Part shown: positions 18,614 through 27,999 of the stretch, in pieces
How positions within the stretch are numbered: the first letter of the stretch is position 1
How the letters are laid out: each line of letters starts with the position of its first letter
Source: Spirosoma fluviale
GTDB lineage: Bacteria; Bacteroidota; Bacteroidia; Cytophagales; Spirosomataceae
Direction of reading: 5' to 3'
Length of the DNA stretch: 64,000 nucleotides
Assembly: GCA_945901025.1 (NCBI GenBank)
Contig: CAMDJW010000016.1
Location: forward strand, 1-64,000
Notes under the pieces: model-generated
Databases searched by the model: none
Seen by the model: the letters and a program-made list of their open reading frames with translations, nothing else
Told to the model about the DNA's origin: nothing
Position numbers and translations under genes: made by a program

Positions 18614-18621
18614 TAAATTTG
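18614..18621 (+). promoter_or_regulatory. -7 box for the clpS-recR-sod-oxygenase-chrA run
   Basis: TAAATTTG, an exact TAnnTTTG box 30 bases before the clpS ATG. No good -33 TTTG at the usual distance. Confidence 0.45.
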
Positions 18622-18651
18622 TAATAGGGCTTTTTTAATTGAATCAAAAAT

Positions 18652-18987
18652 ATGGAATTCTCCGTAGATAACGTTTCCCAATTTCATTTTTCTTTTGGTA
18701 ATCAAGAGAAATGGCAGGAAGAAATATCGGTTCAAGTGGAGGAGGAAGTAGTGCCCGCTCATCAGTTGGTCGTGTATAATGATGAAGTTAATTCGTTTGA
18801 ATATGTTATTTTGACATTGATTGAAGTTTGTGGTCACTCGGCTGAGCAAGCAGAACAATGTACCTTGATGATTCATTTTAAAGGTAAATGTGGCGTAAAA
18901 TCAGGGGAATTTGACGAATTGGTGTCTATGAGAAATGAGATTTGCCGCAGAGGCATATCCGCAGAAATTGAATCTTTTCAAAACTAA
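18652..18987 (+). CDS. clpS: ATP-dependent Clp protease adaptor ClpS
   Basis: A 111-residue protein with a ~35-residue extension and then the ClpS core: HQLVVYNDEVNSFEYVILTL (about 38-57), the helix AEQAEQCTLMIHFKGKCGVKSG, and FDELVSMRNEICRRGISAEIE. The D/N-rich VYNDE and the Met/His in the MIHFKG helix correspond to the N-degron-binding pocket and ClpA/ClpC contact of the family. It delivers N-end-rule substrates to ClpC or ClpA in the cytosol. recR starts 1 base after the stop codon and the genes sod, oxygenase and chrA follow closely, so one transcript is likely. Confidence 0.93.
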   Translation: MEFSVDNVSQFHFSFGNQEKWQEEISVQVEEEVVPAHQLVVYNDEVNSFEYVILTLIEVCGHSAEQAEQCTLMIHFKGKCGVKSGEFDELVSMRNEICRRGISAEIESFQN

Positions 18988-18988
18988 T

Positions 18989-19597
18989 ATGATGCATACC
19001 TATCCTTCTCGAATCATTGAACAGGCTGTAGAGGAAATTTCTAAATTACCGGGGATAGGAAAGAAGTCCGCTTTAAGATTAGCTTTACACCTTTTAAAAC
19101 GCCCTGAATCACAATCATTGCAGTTGGCCCATGCGGTAGTCCAATTACGCACCGAAACGCGTTATTGCCCCAATTGCCACATGATTTCGGATGGTGACTT
19201 GTGTGGAATTTGTGCCAGCAATAAGCGAGATGAATCTATTTTGATGGTAGTGGAAGATTTAAGAGATGTCTTAGCGATAGAAAATACAGGGCAATATACA
19301 GGACTTTATCATGTACTCGGCGGTATTATTTCTCCTTTATCTGGGATATCTCCATCGGATTTGACGATTGAATCTTTGGTGGCTCGAGTGGCTTCAGGGT
19401 ATGTTAAAGAAGTAATTTTAGGATTAAGCCCAACGATGGAAGGGGATACAACCGCCTTTTATTTAACAAAAAAATTAGCAGATTACTCCATTAAAATATC
19501 GACGATCGCACGTGGTATTCCCATCGGTGGAGACCTTGAATATACAGATGAAATTACCCTCGGCAGAAGCATAGTAGGCCGTATTGTTTATGAATAG
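18989..19597 (+). CDS. recR: Recombination mediator RecR
   Basis: Start chosen at ATG 18989 (an adjacent ATG at 18992 is also possible) because it follows the clpS stop directly; a longer frame would overlap clpS by 53 bases. 203 residues. Order: helix-hairpin-helix ([20 protein letters not shown]), C4 zinc finger ([18 protein letters not shown]) and Toprim domain ([29 protein letters not shown]...), with the C-terminal Walker-B-like region [25 protein letters not shown]. It acts with RecO and RecF in loading RecA at single-stranded gaps. Length is normal for the family (about 200). Confidence 0.96.
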   Translation: [202 protein letters not shown]

Positions 19598-19612
19598 TAT
19601 AAAACAAATAAA

Positions 19613-20326
19613 ATGAAACGTATCAAATTTTTGCAAAGTTCACTCGCTTTTTTAGGAGGCGGTTTTTTACTTTCAAGTTTCAAAATGAAAGATGTTCAAG
19701 GAGTTTTTATTGAAAATTCGCCCTTTGCATTGCCATCGCTTCCTTATTCTTTTGAGGCATTGGAACCTCATATAGATAGATTGACAATGGAAATTCATCA
19801 TGATCGCCATCATAAAGCCTATGTAGATAATTTAAATAAAGCGGTTTTAGGTTCTTCTGCTGCTTCTTTGTCTTTGGAGGAATTGTTAGGTCAGATTAGC
19901 AAGCAACCCGCTGTTGTTAGGAATAATGGGGGAGGACATTGGAATCACAGTTTTTTCTGGCAATTATTAAGCCCTGCAAAAGGATTACAAGCAAGCACTT
20001 CTTTGTTAGTACAAATCAATAAGGATTTTGGTAGTATTGAAAATATGAAAGTTGAGTTTAATAAAGCGGCTACCACTCGCTTTGGTTCAGGTTGGGCCTG
20101 GTTGTTGTGGAGTAATGGAAAATTAGTTATTTCGTCGACGGCCAACCAAGACAATCCGTTGATGGATGTTGCCGAAGTGAAAGGAACTCCAATTTTAGCT
20201 TTGGACGTATGGGAACATGCTTATTACTTGAAATATCAAAATAAGCGCGCCGACTATATCACTGCATTTTGGAACGTAGTCAATTGGGATTTTGTGTCCC
20301 AACAATTTGAAAAAATAAAAAAATAA
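19613..20326 (+). CDS. Fe/Mn superoxide dismutase with N-terminal leader
   Basis: A 237-residue enzyme of the iron/manganese superoxide dismutase family. Metal ligands by alignment: His62 (IHHDRHH), His112 (GHWNHSFFW), Asp198 and His202 ([11 protein letters not shown]). About 35 residues precede the usual start ([20 protein letters not shown]); they have a basic n-region (MKRIKFLQS), a Gly-rich hydrophobic core ([13 protein letters not shown]) and look like an export signal, perhaps a membrane anchor. The enzyme is therefore predicted to be periplasmic or membrane-bound, converting superoxide to peroxide and oxygen outside the cytosol. Fe versus Mn preference is not determined. It lies 15 bases after recR and 1 base before the oxygenase. 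Confidence 0.92.
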   Translation: MKRIKFLQSSLAFLGGGFLLSSFKMKDVQGVFIENSPFALPSLPYSFEALEPHIDRLTMEIHHDRHHKAYVDNLNKAVLGSSAASLSLEELLGQISKQPAVVRNNGGGHWNHSFFWQLLSPAKGLQASTSLLVQINKDFGSIENMKVEFNKAATTRFGSGWAWLLWSNGKLVISSTANQDNPLMDVAEVKGTPILALDVWEHAYYLKYQNKRADYITAFWNVVNWDFVSQQFEKIKK

Positions 20327-20327
20327 T

Positions 20328-21296
20328 ATGCTTTTAGACGAAATTCCATCCTTAGATTTAGCTGATTTTAGGTCAACTGATCCCGCTCGAAAGGCCAATT
20401 TTGTACAAGATTTAGGCAATGCATTTAATACCATTGGTTTTGTGGCGATTAAGGGCCATGGTTTGTCGGAACCTTTTACAAACTCTCTTTACCATCAAGT
20501 TGAGACTTTTTTTAAATCTGCAGATGAGGTAAAAAAGCCTTATGAAATTGCTGGTATTTCGGGCCAGCGAGGCTACGTAGGAAAGGGGAAAGAGACCGCT
20601 AAAGGCTTTAAGGTGCCAGATTTAAAGGAATTTTACCACGTAGGTCAGCCTTTTAAGGACGATGGTGACTCTGTTTGGGGTGAATATCCCCCCAATGTAT
20701 TTCCAAACGAGTTTCCTGAATTTGAAAAATATACGGTTGAAGCTTTTCAAACATTAGAATCCGCTGGAAAATCTTTGCTTCAGGCTATTGCGCTCTATTT
20801 AGAATTGCCTGAAGATTATTTTGAGCCAAGAGTGGTCAATGGAAATTCTATTTTAAGAGCCATTCATTATTTCCCTATTGAAAATCCAGACGCATTACCG
20901 GTTGGCGCTGTTCGAGCAGCGGCTCATGGCGATATCAATTTGATTACCTTATTAATGGGGGCGTCAGCTGAAGGTCTAGAGGTTTTAAGAATGGATGGGA
21001 AATGGATCGCTATTACGGCCCTTCCGGACCAATTGGTAGTGAATGTGGGGGATATGCTAGACCGATTAACCAATCATAAACTTAAATCCACCATTCACCG
21101 CGTGGTCAATCCTCCTCGTGAAAAGATGGGGACTTCTCGTTTCTCTATTCCATTTTTTATGCATCCAAGATCCGAAATGGATTTAAAATGCTTAGATTCT
21201 TGTGTATCCGATGAATTCCCAAAATTATATGTGGATATGTCTGCCGGAGAATTCCTAAATGAACGCTTGATCGAATTAGGTCTTAAGTCGAAGTAG
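20328..21296 (+). CDS. 2-oxoglutarate/Fe(II)-dependent oxygenase, isopenicillin N synthase-like
   Basis: A 322-residue cytosolic enzyme. It has the N-terminal DIOX region (IPSLDLADFRSTDPAR..., NTIGFVAIKGHGLSEPF) and the jelly-roll 2OG-FeII domain with iron ligands His200, Asp202 (AAHGDINLITLL) and His257 (STIHRVVNPP) plus the co-substrate Arg271-x-Ser273 (RFSIPFF). This is the isopenicillin N synthase-like branch; no beta-lactam cluster is present, so the substrate is unknown. The ATG is 1 base after the sod stop, with chrA 3 bases on, so it is co-transcribed. Confidence 0.85.
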   Translation: MLLDEIPSLDLADFRSTDPARKANFVQDLGNAFNTIGFVAIKGHGLSEPFTNSLYHQVETFFKSADEVKKPYEIAGISGQRGYVGKGKETAKGFKVPDLKEFYHVGQPFKDDGDSVWGEYPPNVFPNEFPEFEKYTVEAFQTLESAGKSLLQAIALYLELPEDYFEPRVVNGNSILRAIHYFPIENPDALPVGAVRAAAHGDINLITLLMGASAEGLEVLRMDGKWIAITALPDQLVVNVGDMLDRLTNHKLKSTIHRVVNPPREKMGTSRFSIPFFMHPRSEMDLKCLDSCVSDEFPKLYVDMSAGEFLNERLIELGLKSK

Positions 21297-21299
21297 ATT

Positions 21300-22469
21300 A
21301 TGAATAAGCCTAAGCATCTAGCGTTTTTATGGGATGTTTTAGTGATGGCTTCAACATCTTTTGGTGGGCAGCAGGTTCATATGGCGCTTTATTTAGAACG
21401 TTTGGTCAAAAAGAAGCAGTATTTATCGGAAGAGGAGCTTTTTGAAATACATGCTTTATGTTCGGTTCTCCCAGGGCCTACTTCTACTCAGGTTTTAACT
21501 GCGATTGGATTAAAGCGGGGTGGAACTAGTTTAGCCTATTTAACAACGCTAATGTGGATTAGTCCGGCTATATTCATTATGACATTGGCTGCTTTTGGGA
21601 TGACCTATCTTCAAAATAAAGCTATTTTGCATTTTGTACTTCCGGTAGGTGTGGGGCTAATTCTACAGTCGGGCTGGGTGATGGCTAAAAAAGTCATCAA
21701 TGGACCTTTGTACGTACTGATTTTATTGATAACTATTTTCATTGGCTTGTTATTTCCCAATCCCTTTATTTTTCCTTTGGTAATTGTTCTGGGTGGTGTT
21801 ATTTCATCCTTTAATTACAAATTATTCCCAAGGCAAAATAAGCATAAGATGGTCATTCCATGGGCTAATTTTCACTTGTACTGGGGTTTCCTAGTGCTTT
21901 TAGCCTTGCTAGGTCATTTTACAGATTATTTCCCAATCCGTATTTTTGAAAATTTTTACCGAAACGGTAGCTTGGTTTTTGGTGGCGGCCAAGTGCTAGC
22001 TCCCGTTCTTTTTACCGAATTTGTGGAATTTAAGCACTTGATTTCTTCAGATGATTTCTTGACTGGAATGGCATTATCACAATCTTTACCAGGTCCCGTT
22101 TTTGCACTTACGTCTTATTTGGGAGTTTTGTTGATGAGAGACTATGGGACGGTAGGCCAATTATCTGGTAGTGTCATTGGGGCTTTAGGAGTGTTTTTGC
22201 CGGGTACTTTTATGATATTTTTTGTTTTCCGAATTTGGAGCCAACTCAAACAATATCGATTTATCAGGGCTTCCTTGGCAGGAATTCAGGCTGCATCTGT
22301 CGGCTTAACTGGAGTCGCTGGATATGCTTTTTTGAATCCAATGATTATTAATGGTGATTGGATAGCTTTTTGTGTCATATTCTCCACATTTTTATTGGCT
22401 CAATATACGCGTTTGCCCTCCATCATCCTTTTTATGATGGCACTAATTGCAGGGTTTTTCCTAGGATAA
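21300..22469 (+). CDS. chrA: Chromate transporter (ChrA family), two-domain
   Basis: A 389-residue membrane protein made of two homologous chromate-transport domains, each with about five or six hydrophobic helices. Each half carries the family's Pro-Gly-Pro motif near its N-terminal part: [16 protein letters not shown] (about residue 55) and [16 protein letters not shown] (about 255), and FGG/FGGGQV sequences before them. Members are proton-linked exporters of chromate or, in their natural role, possibly sulfate-like oxyanions. It ends the clpS-recR-sod-oxygenase-chrA run and overlaps the convergent rfbA end by 9 bases. The actual substrate is not shown. Confidence 0.85.
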   Translation: MNKPKHLAFLWDVLVMASTSFGGQQVHMALYLERLVKKKQYLSEEELFEIHALCSVLPGPTSTQVLTAIGLKRGGTSLAYLTTLMWISPAIFIMTLAAFGMTYLQNKAILHFVLPVGVGLILQSGWVMAKKVINGPLYVLILLITIFIGLLFPNPFIFPLVIVLGGVISSFNYKLFPRQNKHKMVIPWANFHLYWGFLVLLALLGHFTDYFPIRIFENFYRNGSLVFGGGQVLAPVLFTEFVEFKHLISSDDFLTGMALSQSLPGPVFALTSYLGVLLMRDYGTVGQLSGSVIGALGVFLPGTFMIFFVFRIWSQLKQYRFIRASLAGIQAASVGLTGVAGYAFLNPMIINGDWIAFCVIFSTFLLAQYTRLPSIILFMMALIAGFFLG

Positions 22470-23321
22470 AATATTGAGTAAATATTGCCCATATCCACTT
22501 TTAACGAGTGGCTTAGCAATGGATCGCAATTGGTCTGCATTGATGTAGCCCATTCGATAGGCGACTTCTTCGATACAACCGATTTTCATCCCTTGTCTTT
22601 CTTCAATCACTTGGACAAATTGGCCTGCTTGCATTAATGAAGCAAAAGTTCCGGTATCTAGCCAAGCAGTTCCTCGGTTTAAAATACCTACGGATAGCTT
22701 ACCGCGCTTTAAATATTCTTTATTGACATCCGTTATTTCATATTCACCTCGTGGGGAAGGAGCGATGTTTTTGGCAATTTCTACTACATCGTTATCATAA
22801 AAATAAAGTCCAGGAACCGCATAGTTTGACTTAGGGTTTGTGGGCTTCTCTTCAATGGAGATTACTTTATTTTCTGAATTAAACTCAACCACACCGTATC
22901 TTTCTGGGTCATTTACTGAATAAGCATAAACAACTCCACCCTCGGGATCATTGTTGGCCTGTAATAATTTACTTAACCCCGAGCCATAAAAAATGTTATC
23001 ACCTAATACCAAAGCTACTTTATCTGTTCCTATGAATTTCTCGCCGATCACAAATGCTTGGGCAAGTCCATTGGGTTCTGGTTGGACTGCATATTCAAAA
23101 CGGCATCCTAAATTGCTTCCATCACCTAATAATTTCTCAAAATTGGGTAAATCATGTGGCGTCGAAATGATTAAAATCTCTTTAATTCCCGCGAGCATCA
23201 GAATCGAAAGCGGATAATAAATCATGGGTTTGTCGTAAATAGGCATTAATTGCTTACTCACGGCTAATGTTAATGGATGAAGTCGAGTGCCGGATCCACC
23301 AGCTAAAATGATACCTTTCAT
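22461..23321 (-). CDS. rfbA: Glucose-1-phosphate thymidylyltransferase
   Basis: A 286-residue nucleotidyltransferase with the signature [44 protein letters not shown] (nucleotide-binding loop GGSGTRLHP with catalytic Arg and Lys), [12 protein letters not shown], the sugar-binding [13 protein letters not shown], and [20 protein letters not shown]. It makes dTDP-glucose from dTTP and glucose-1-phosphate, the first step to dTDP-deoxy sugars such as L-rhamnose. It is third in galE-rfbB-rfbA; the gap to rfbB is 2 bases. The usual rfbC and rfbD for rhamnose are not in this window. It overlaps the end of chrA by 9 bases. Confidence 0.95.
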   Translation of the reverse strand: MKGIILAGGSGTRLHPLTLAVSKQLMPIYDKPMIYYPLSILMLAGIKEILIISTPHDLPNFEKLLGDGSNLGCRFEYAVQPEPNGLAQAFVIGEKFIGTDKVALVLGDNIFYGSGLSKLLQANNDPEGGVVYAYSVNDPERYGVVEFNSENKVISIEEKPTNPKSNYAVPGLYFYDNDVVEIAKNIAPSPRGEYEITDVNKEYLKRGKLSVGILNRGTAWLDTGTFASLMQAGQFVQVIEERQGMKIGCIEEVAYRMGYINADQLRSIAKPLVKSGYGQYLLNILS

Positions 23322-23323
23322 AG

Positions 23324-24379
23324 TTATCTGCCTTGATACATGTTTGTATAATATTTTTGATAGTCACCTGAAGTGACCTCATTAAGCCATTTTTCATTAT
23401 TCAAATACCAATCTACGGTTTTTTCTAAACCTTCTGCAAATTGGAGTGAAGGTTGCCAACCCAGCTCTTTCATGATTTTATTTGCATCAATTGCATAGCG
23501 TAAATCATGTCCAGCACGGTCAGTAATGTAGGTAATTAATTGGGTCGACGTGCCTTCCGGTCTACCTAATTTTTCATCCATGATTTTACATAAAAGATGT
23601 ACTAGATCGATGTTTTTCCACTCATTAAATCCACCGATATTATAGGTTTCCCCTATTTTACCCTCATGAAATACGGTATCAATAGCCCTAGCGTGATCAA
23701 TAACATACAGCCAATCACGCACATTTTCGCCTTTTCCATACACAGGTAATGGTTTATTGTGAATGATATTATGAATCATTAATGGGATTAATTTTTCTGG
23801 AAAGTGATTAGGTCCGTAATTATTGGAACAATTCGTGATGACGGTTGGCATGCCATACGTCTCATGGAAGGCTCTTACGAAATGATCTGAACTTGCTTTT
23901 GAGGCAGAATAAGGAGACCTAGGATCATATGGAGTGGTTTCAAGAAAAAACTCATCAGGATTATGCAATTCGCCATACACCTCATCTGTGGAAATGTGGT
24001 AAAATCGTTTTCCTTCATATTGACCATTCCAGTGCTTTTTGGCTGCTTGTAAAAGATTAGCAGTGCCCAAAACATTGGTTTTTACGAAGGCTAATGGGTC
24101 TGTAATGGATCTGTCGACATGCGATTCTGCCGCCAAATGTAATACTCCATCAAATTTATATGTGGCAAAAAGTTGGTCTATTTCTTCTGCATCCGTAATA
24201 TCAGCTTTAATAAAATGGTAGTTTGAAGCTGTGGCCACATCTTCATTATTGGCCAAATTTCCAGCATATGTAAGTGCATCTAGGTTATAGATTTGATATT
24301 CAGGGTATTTGTTGACAAATAAGCGAACGACATGTGAGCCAATAAAACCTGCGCCTCCTGTGATTACTATTTTTTTCAT
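23324..24379 (-). CDS. rfbB: dTDP-glucose 4,6-dehydratase
   Basis: Start at ATG 24379 gives 351 residues beginning [20 protein letters not shown]; an upstream ATG would overlap galE. It is an extended-SDR protein: GGAGFIG at 8-14 for NAD, the catalytic STDEVYGEL stretch with Thr-Asp-Glu, and a Tyr-x3-Lys (SPYSASKAS). It converts dTDP-glucose to dTDP-4-keto-6-deoxyglucose in the cytosol. Second gene of the galE-rfbB-rfbA operon, 4 bases after galE. The following 3,5-epimerase and reductase are outside the window, so the final sugar (rhamnose or another 6-deoxy sugar) is not determined. Confidence 0.95.
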   Translation of the reverse strand: MKKIVITGGAGFIGSHVVRLFVNKYPEYQIYNLDALTYAGNLANNEDVATASNYHFIKADITDAEEIDQLFATYKFDGVLHLAAESHVDRSITDPLAFVKTNVLGTANLLQAAKKHWNGQYEGKRFYHISTDEVYGELHNPDEFFLETTPYDPRSPYSASKASSDHFVRAFHETYGMPTVITNCSNNYGPNHFPEKLIPLMIHNIIHNKPLPVYGKGENVRDWLYVIDHARAIDTVFHEGKIGETYNIGGFNEWKNIDLVHLLCKIMDEKLGRPEGTSTQLITYITDRAGHDLRYAIDANKIMKELGWQPSLQFAEGLEKTVDWYLNNEKWLNEVTSGDYQKYYTNMYQGR

Positions 24380-24383
24380 ATTC

Positions 24384-25397
24384 TTATAATAGGGCTTTTT
24401 GCCAAGCCCAAGCATCTTTTAAGGATTCTTCTAAACTTCTTTTTGACTGCCAACCTAAAATATCTTTTGATTTGCCAATGGCCGCATAAACAGCGGTTAT
24501 ATCGCCTGACCTCCGAGGTTTTAATTCATAATTTACTTTTTCTCCAGTAGTTTTTTCAAATGCATGAATGATTTGTAAAACGGAAGTTCCATCTCCGGTA
24601 CCTATGTTGAAAAAATCATAGTAAGAAGCAGTATCTTTTTGATCTAGTAGGTGTTGCAAAGCTTTTACATGCGCCTCAGCTAAGTCGCACACATGAATGT
24701 AATCTCTAACAGCTGAACCATCAGAGGTAGGATAATCCGTTCCAAAAACCTGAAGTGGACCTCTTAATCCAGCCACAGATTGCGTTAAAAAAGGAATTAA
24801 ATTTGCTGGTGGACCTAGAGGTAATTCTCCTATTAATGCACTTTTATGTGCACCAATGGGGTTAAAGTAGCGAAGCGAAATGGCTTTCAAATCGTTGGAC
24901 GCTTGAGTGGTATCCGCAATAATTTCTTCACACATCTGTTTGGTATTTCCGTAAGGGGAAATAGCTACTTGGACGGGTGATTTTTCAGTAACTGGAAGTT
25001 CGGCTGGTTGGCCATAAACGGTACAGGAGCTTGAAAAAACCAAGTTTTTAATGTTATGCTCCTGCATTTTCTCTAAGAGTAAAATGGTGGAAGCCACATT
25101 GTTTTTATAATATTTTAAGGGATTTTCTACGGATTCGCCGACTGCTTTTGACGCGGCAAAATGAATCACCCCATCTATTTTATGCTCTTTATATACTTGA
25201 TCGTAGGTTTTAGGATCATTGACATCCAAATGATAATATACGACGGGCGATTGGCAAATGGTTTCTAAATTCTGAATGACATGAATAGAGGAGTTCGAGA
25301 AATTGTCTACGATAATTGGGTTAAACCCATTTTCTTTTAAGACAACATAGGTATGAGAACCTATAAATCCTGCGCCTCCAGTAATTAAAATATTCAT
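24384..25397 (-). CDS. galE: UDP-glucose 4-epimerase
   Basis: A 337-residue extended SDR with NAD motif [14 protein letters not shown] at 7-20, the GalE signature FAASKAVGESVENPLKYYKNN, the catalytic SSSCTVYG...YGNTKQMCEEI (Ser/Tyr-x3-Lys), SLRYFNPIGAHKS, and the C-terminal RRSGDITAVYA substrate region. It interconverts UDP-glucose and UDP-galactose. It heads the nucleotide-sugar operon, with a TAAATTTG box 28 bases upstream; rfbB follows after 4 bases. The grouping with dTDP-sugar genes points to surface polysaccharide or exopolysaccharide precursors, not only galactose metabolism. Confidence 0.95.
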   Translation of the reverse strand: MNILITGGAGFIGSHTYVVLKENGFNPIIVDNFSNSSIHVIQNLETICQSPVVYYHLDVNDPKTYDQVYKEHKIDGVIHFAASKAVGESVENPLKYYKNNVASTILLLEKMQEHNIKNLVFSSSCTVYGQPAELPVTEKSPVQVAISPYGNTKQMCEEIIADTTQASNDLKAISLRYFNPIGAHKSALIGELPLGPPANLIPFLTQSVAGLRGPLQVFGTDYPTSDGSAVRDYIHVCDLAEAHVKALQHLLDQKDTASYYDFFNIGTGDGTSVLQIIHAFEKTTGEKVNYELKPRRSGDITAVYAAIGKSKDILGWQSKRSLEESLKDAWAWQKALL

Positions 25398-25424
25398 TTG
25401 TTTCTTTTCAGGTTAAATCAATGA

Positions 25425-25432
25425 CAAATTTA
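25425..25432 (-). promoter_or_regulatory. -7 box of the galE-rfbB-rfbA operon
   Basis: Minus strand TAAATTTG, exact TAnnTTTG, about 27 bases before the galE ATG. The -33 side is poor. Confidence 0.45.
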
Positions 25433-25500
25433 GGTCGATTTTCCCCTTTAAAAAAATTATGAGTTAAAACATTTATTGTGAGGTCTTATAGGTTAGCTTT

Positions 25501-25531
25501 TTTGATTTAAAGCAAATAGTCTATATTTTTG
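25501..25531 (+). promoter_or_regulatory. Bacteroidota-type promoter of the SirB1-like gene
   Basis: TTTG at 25501-25504 and TATTTTTG at 25524-25531, spaced by exactly 19 bases: a full match to the Bacteroidota sigma factor consensus. ATG is 18 bases further. Confidence 0.75.
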
Positions 25532-25548
25532 AATTAATTACTCCAAAA

Positions 25549-26382
25549 ATGACTGAGCCAGCGATTAAAGCGATGATTCAATTGATGGATGACTCCGACA
25601 AGGAAGTTGTTCAAATGGTTGAGGACAAGATTCGAACCTTGGGCCCATCCATCATTCCAATTCTTGAATCTGAGTGGGAAAATCTTAGTTTGAATCCAAA
25701 TTTACAAGTAAAAATTGAAAACTTAATTCATGATTTCCAATTGGAATCCATGAAAAGTAAATTGATGCATTGGAAACAGAGTGGGGCCATGGATTTACTG
25801 GAAGGCATGTGGATCATTGCTACTTACCGTTTTCCTGATTACTCTTTTGCGGCATTAAAAGAGGAAATGGAGCAGTTGTATTTTGATGTATGGCCACAAA
25901 TCAGGGAGAATTTGCATCCGATGGACCAGGTTAAGGTATTGAATGGGGTGATTTTTGACCAATTGAAATTTGGCGCCAACACAAAAAATTTCCATGCCGC
26001 TAATAACTCATTTTTAAATGTTGTTTTAGAGTCCAAAAAAGGAAATCCAATTAGCCTTTGTGTTATTTATATGTGGATAGCTCAGAAGTTGGGCTACCCA
26101 ATCTATGGCGTAAACTTGCCTAATTTGTTTGTATTGACCTATAAGCAGAAAGAAATTCAGTTTTATATTAATGTGTTTAACAAAGGTTTGATTTTCAATC
26201 GGGTAGACATAGACAATTATCTAGCTCAGTTAAACCTAACACCTAATGATATTTATTATAATCCCTGTTCTAATTTAGAAATTATCAGAAGGGTATTGCG
26301 TAATTTAATCATGGCCTATGAGAAGTCGGGCGATGAAGATTATAAGGCTGAATTGACCGATTTAATTGCGTCTCTTGACTAG
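25549..26382 (+). CDS. SirB1-like transglutaminase-fold protein
   Basis: A 277-residue protein with no signal peptide. Its core, NPISLCVIYMWIAQKLGYPIYGVNLPNLFVLTYK (about 164-198), is the SirB1 N-terminal region seen in the transglutaminase-like core2 family: Cys at 'SLCVIY' and the NLPNLF motif. The first 80 residues are helical and contain what looks like a HEAT-type opening (EVVQMVEDKIRTLGPSIIPILESEW). Biochemical role is unknown in most species; members have been linked to gene regulation and to ribosome-associated processes only loosely. It has its own full promoter and converges with a phosphopantetheinyl transferase gene, sharing 4 bases at the stop codons. Confidence 0.8.
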   Translation: MTEPAIKAMIQLMDDSDKEVVQMVEDKIRTLGPSIIPILESEWENLSLNPNLQVKIENLIHDFQLESMKSKLMHWKQSGAMDLLEGMWIIATYRFPDYSFAALKEEMEQLYFDVWPQIRENLHPMDQVKVLNGVIFDQLKFGANTKNFHAANNSFLNVVLESKKGNPISLCVIYMWIAQKLGYPIYGVNLPNLFVLTYKQKEIQFYINVFNKGLIFNRVDIDNYLAQLNLTPNDIYYNPCSNLEIIRRVLRNLIMAYEKSGDEDYKAELTDLIASLD

Positions 26383-26999
26383 TCTTCGCTGGCGATTGAG
26401 CACGCAAAATCTTCAAATACCTCAGTGCTAATCGTTATTTTCTTATCTCTAACATGTATTTCAAAGGGATTGTTAGCAAATAAAGGTAGTTGGATATCTT
26501 GTTGGAATGCTAAACCCGGAACACCCATTGCCTTATAAATAGCTTCTTTGCAAGTCCAAGCCTTTGTTAAATCGCCATGCGAATTTTGCCAACGGTTCCA
26601 CTCTTCCGCGGATAAAAATCGGGGGCCAATTTTTTCAACATTTCGACCAAAGCGTTCGAGGTCGATACCGACCGTTTTTTTATGGCTAATGACTGCAGCT
26701 ACAAAAGGAAATGAATGACTTAAAGAGATTTGATAATCTGATTGATCAAAATAGGGCCTATTTCTTTCATCCTTTCTTAAATCCCACATTCCTTCAGAAA
26801 TTTGTTGGCATAATGTCCAAAGACAAAATCGAGCGGCTGAGGATTCTAATTTCTTTTGCGAGACAATTTCCTGATGATTATTTGAAACCCAATTTTCAGG
26901 AAAGGTTTGAAAAAAGGTTAGGTCCTCCGTAATTTCCCAAATCATCCATTGCAAAGCATTGGAGGATGATAATAATGATTTGGATGAAATTTGAGGCAT
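26379..26999 (-). CDS. 4'-phosphopantetheinyl transferase superfamily protein
   Basis: A 206-residue protein with the Sfp/AcpT-type signatures: SLSHSFPFVAAVIS (about 110), GIDLERFGRNVEKIGPRFLSAEEW (magnesium-binding GIDLE) and WTCKEAIYKAMG (W-x2-KE-x3-K). Such enzymes transfer the phosphopantetheine arm from CoA to a Ser on acyl or peptidyl carrier proteins in the cytosol. Length is as for the Sfp group, but the C-terminal part is short. No carrier protein or synthase gene is close, so the partner (probably the fatty acid carrier protein) is unknown. The start is 78 bases from the WD40 gene start in divergent orientation. Confidence 0.85.
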   Translation of the reverse strand: MPQISSKSLLSSSNALQWMIWEITEDLTFFQTFPENWVSNNHQEIVSQKKLESSAARFCLWTLCQQISEGMWDLRKDERNRPYFDQSDYQISLSHSFPFVAAVISHKKTVGIDLERFGRNVEKIGPRFLSAEEWNRWQNSHGDLTKAWTCKEAIYKAMGVPGLAFQQDIQLPLFANNPFEIHVRDKKITISTEVFEDFACSIASED

Positions 27000-27077
27000 G
27001 AATGAATGTATTTGCTTGTAAAATTATCATTTTTGTAATTAATTATTTTTTTAAATTTTACTCGTTGAGTCAAAATC

Positions 27078-27974
27078 TTGGAAATACAAAGAATTGACAC
27101 TTTTTCAGGGCATAAAGCTCCCATTTATTCCTTAGAAGAGGGGAGGGAACCCCATTTTATTTATTCGGCGGGTTCGGATGGGTGGGTGGTCGAGTGGAAT
27201 TTGCAGAAGCCTGATGTGGGGAAGGTTTTGGCACATATAGAGGGCTCCGTTTATTGTTTGAAATTGGATAGGTCAACGAATATTTTTTGGATTGGGCAAA
27301 ATTTTGAGGGAATTCATGGGGTTCAAGTCAATGATCAGAGTCGAGTATTTTCTATTGCCATGCCTAAGAAGGCAATTTTTGATATTTGTTTTTGGGATAA
27401 TCAAGTTTGGGTCGCGCATGATCATGGCTTGATATCGGTGGTCGATAGGGAGAGCCAACAAATCATCAAGCACATTAAATCGGGTGATAAAAGTGCTCGG
27501 AAGTTTTGTTTATTGGGCCAAGATAAAATAGCCATTGGATTTAGTGATGGGTTTATTCGTGTTTTCAATAAGAATTTTGAAATGGAATTTGCATGGCTCG
27601 CCCACCAACTATCCGTTTTTTCAATGATTTATGAGGATTCTAGTCATTCATTGATTTCTGTCAGCCGCGATGCTAAGATAAAACGTTGGTTATTAGAGGG
27701 TGAAAATACGCGCTTAGTCCAAGAAGTCCCAGCTCATATATATGCCATTCACGATGTAGTTGTGAGTCCAGACCAACAATTTTTTGCGAGTGCGAGTATG
27801 GATAAAACGATCAAAATTTGGCGGGCAAATGACTTGACCTTGTTAAAGGTGATTGACGCTCCGAGATACGGCTCCCATAAAAACTCGGTAAATAAATTAC
27901 TATGGTCAGCATACCTAGATTATCTGGTTTCAGCTTCGGACGATAAAAATATTTCTATTTGGAAAATACATTAA
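27078..27974 (+). CDS. WD40 repeat protein
   Basis: A 298-residue cytosolic protein made of about seven WD40-like repeats, each ending in WNLQ, IWIG-, IWKIH or similar; clear examples are SASMDKTIKIWRA and SASDDKNISIWKIH. No enzymatic domain is attached. In-frame starts are scarce: TTG at 27078 is the only start that includes the first repeat (EIQRIDTFSGHKAPIYSL), with a stop 12 bases before it. Scaffold function is likely; the partner is unknown. A DivIVA-domain gene follows after 25 bases and folB after that, in the same orientation, so they may be co-transcribed. Confidence 0.8.
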   Translation: MEIQRIDTFSGHKAPIYSLEEGREPHFIYSAGSDGWVVEWNLQKPDVGKVLAHIEGSVYCLKLDRSTNIFWIGQNFEGIHGVQVNDQSRVFSIAMPKKAIFDICFWDNQVWVAHDHGLISVVDRESQQIIKHIKSGDKSARKFCLLGQDKIAIGFSDGFIRVFNKNFEMEFAWLAHQLSVFSMIYEDSSHSLISVSRDAKIKRWLLEGENTRLVQEVPAHIYAIHDVVVSPDQQFFASASMDKTIKIWRANDLTLLKVIDAPRYGSHKNSVNKLLWSAYLDYLVSASDDKNISIWKIH

Positions 27975-27999
27975 AGATTTTATTTATTTTAGCAGTTAT

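Noticed and set aside
20328-21296. Beta-lactam biosynthesis gene (isopenicillin N synthase).
   Set aside because: Fold and iron ligands match, but no ACV synthetase or related genes are near, and this family is broad.
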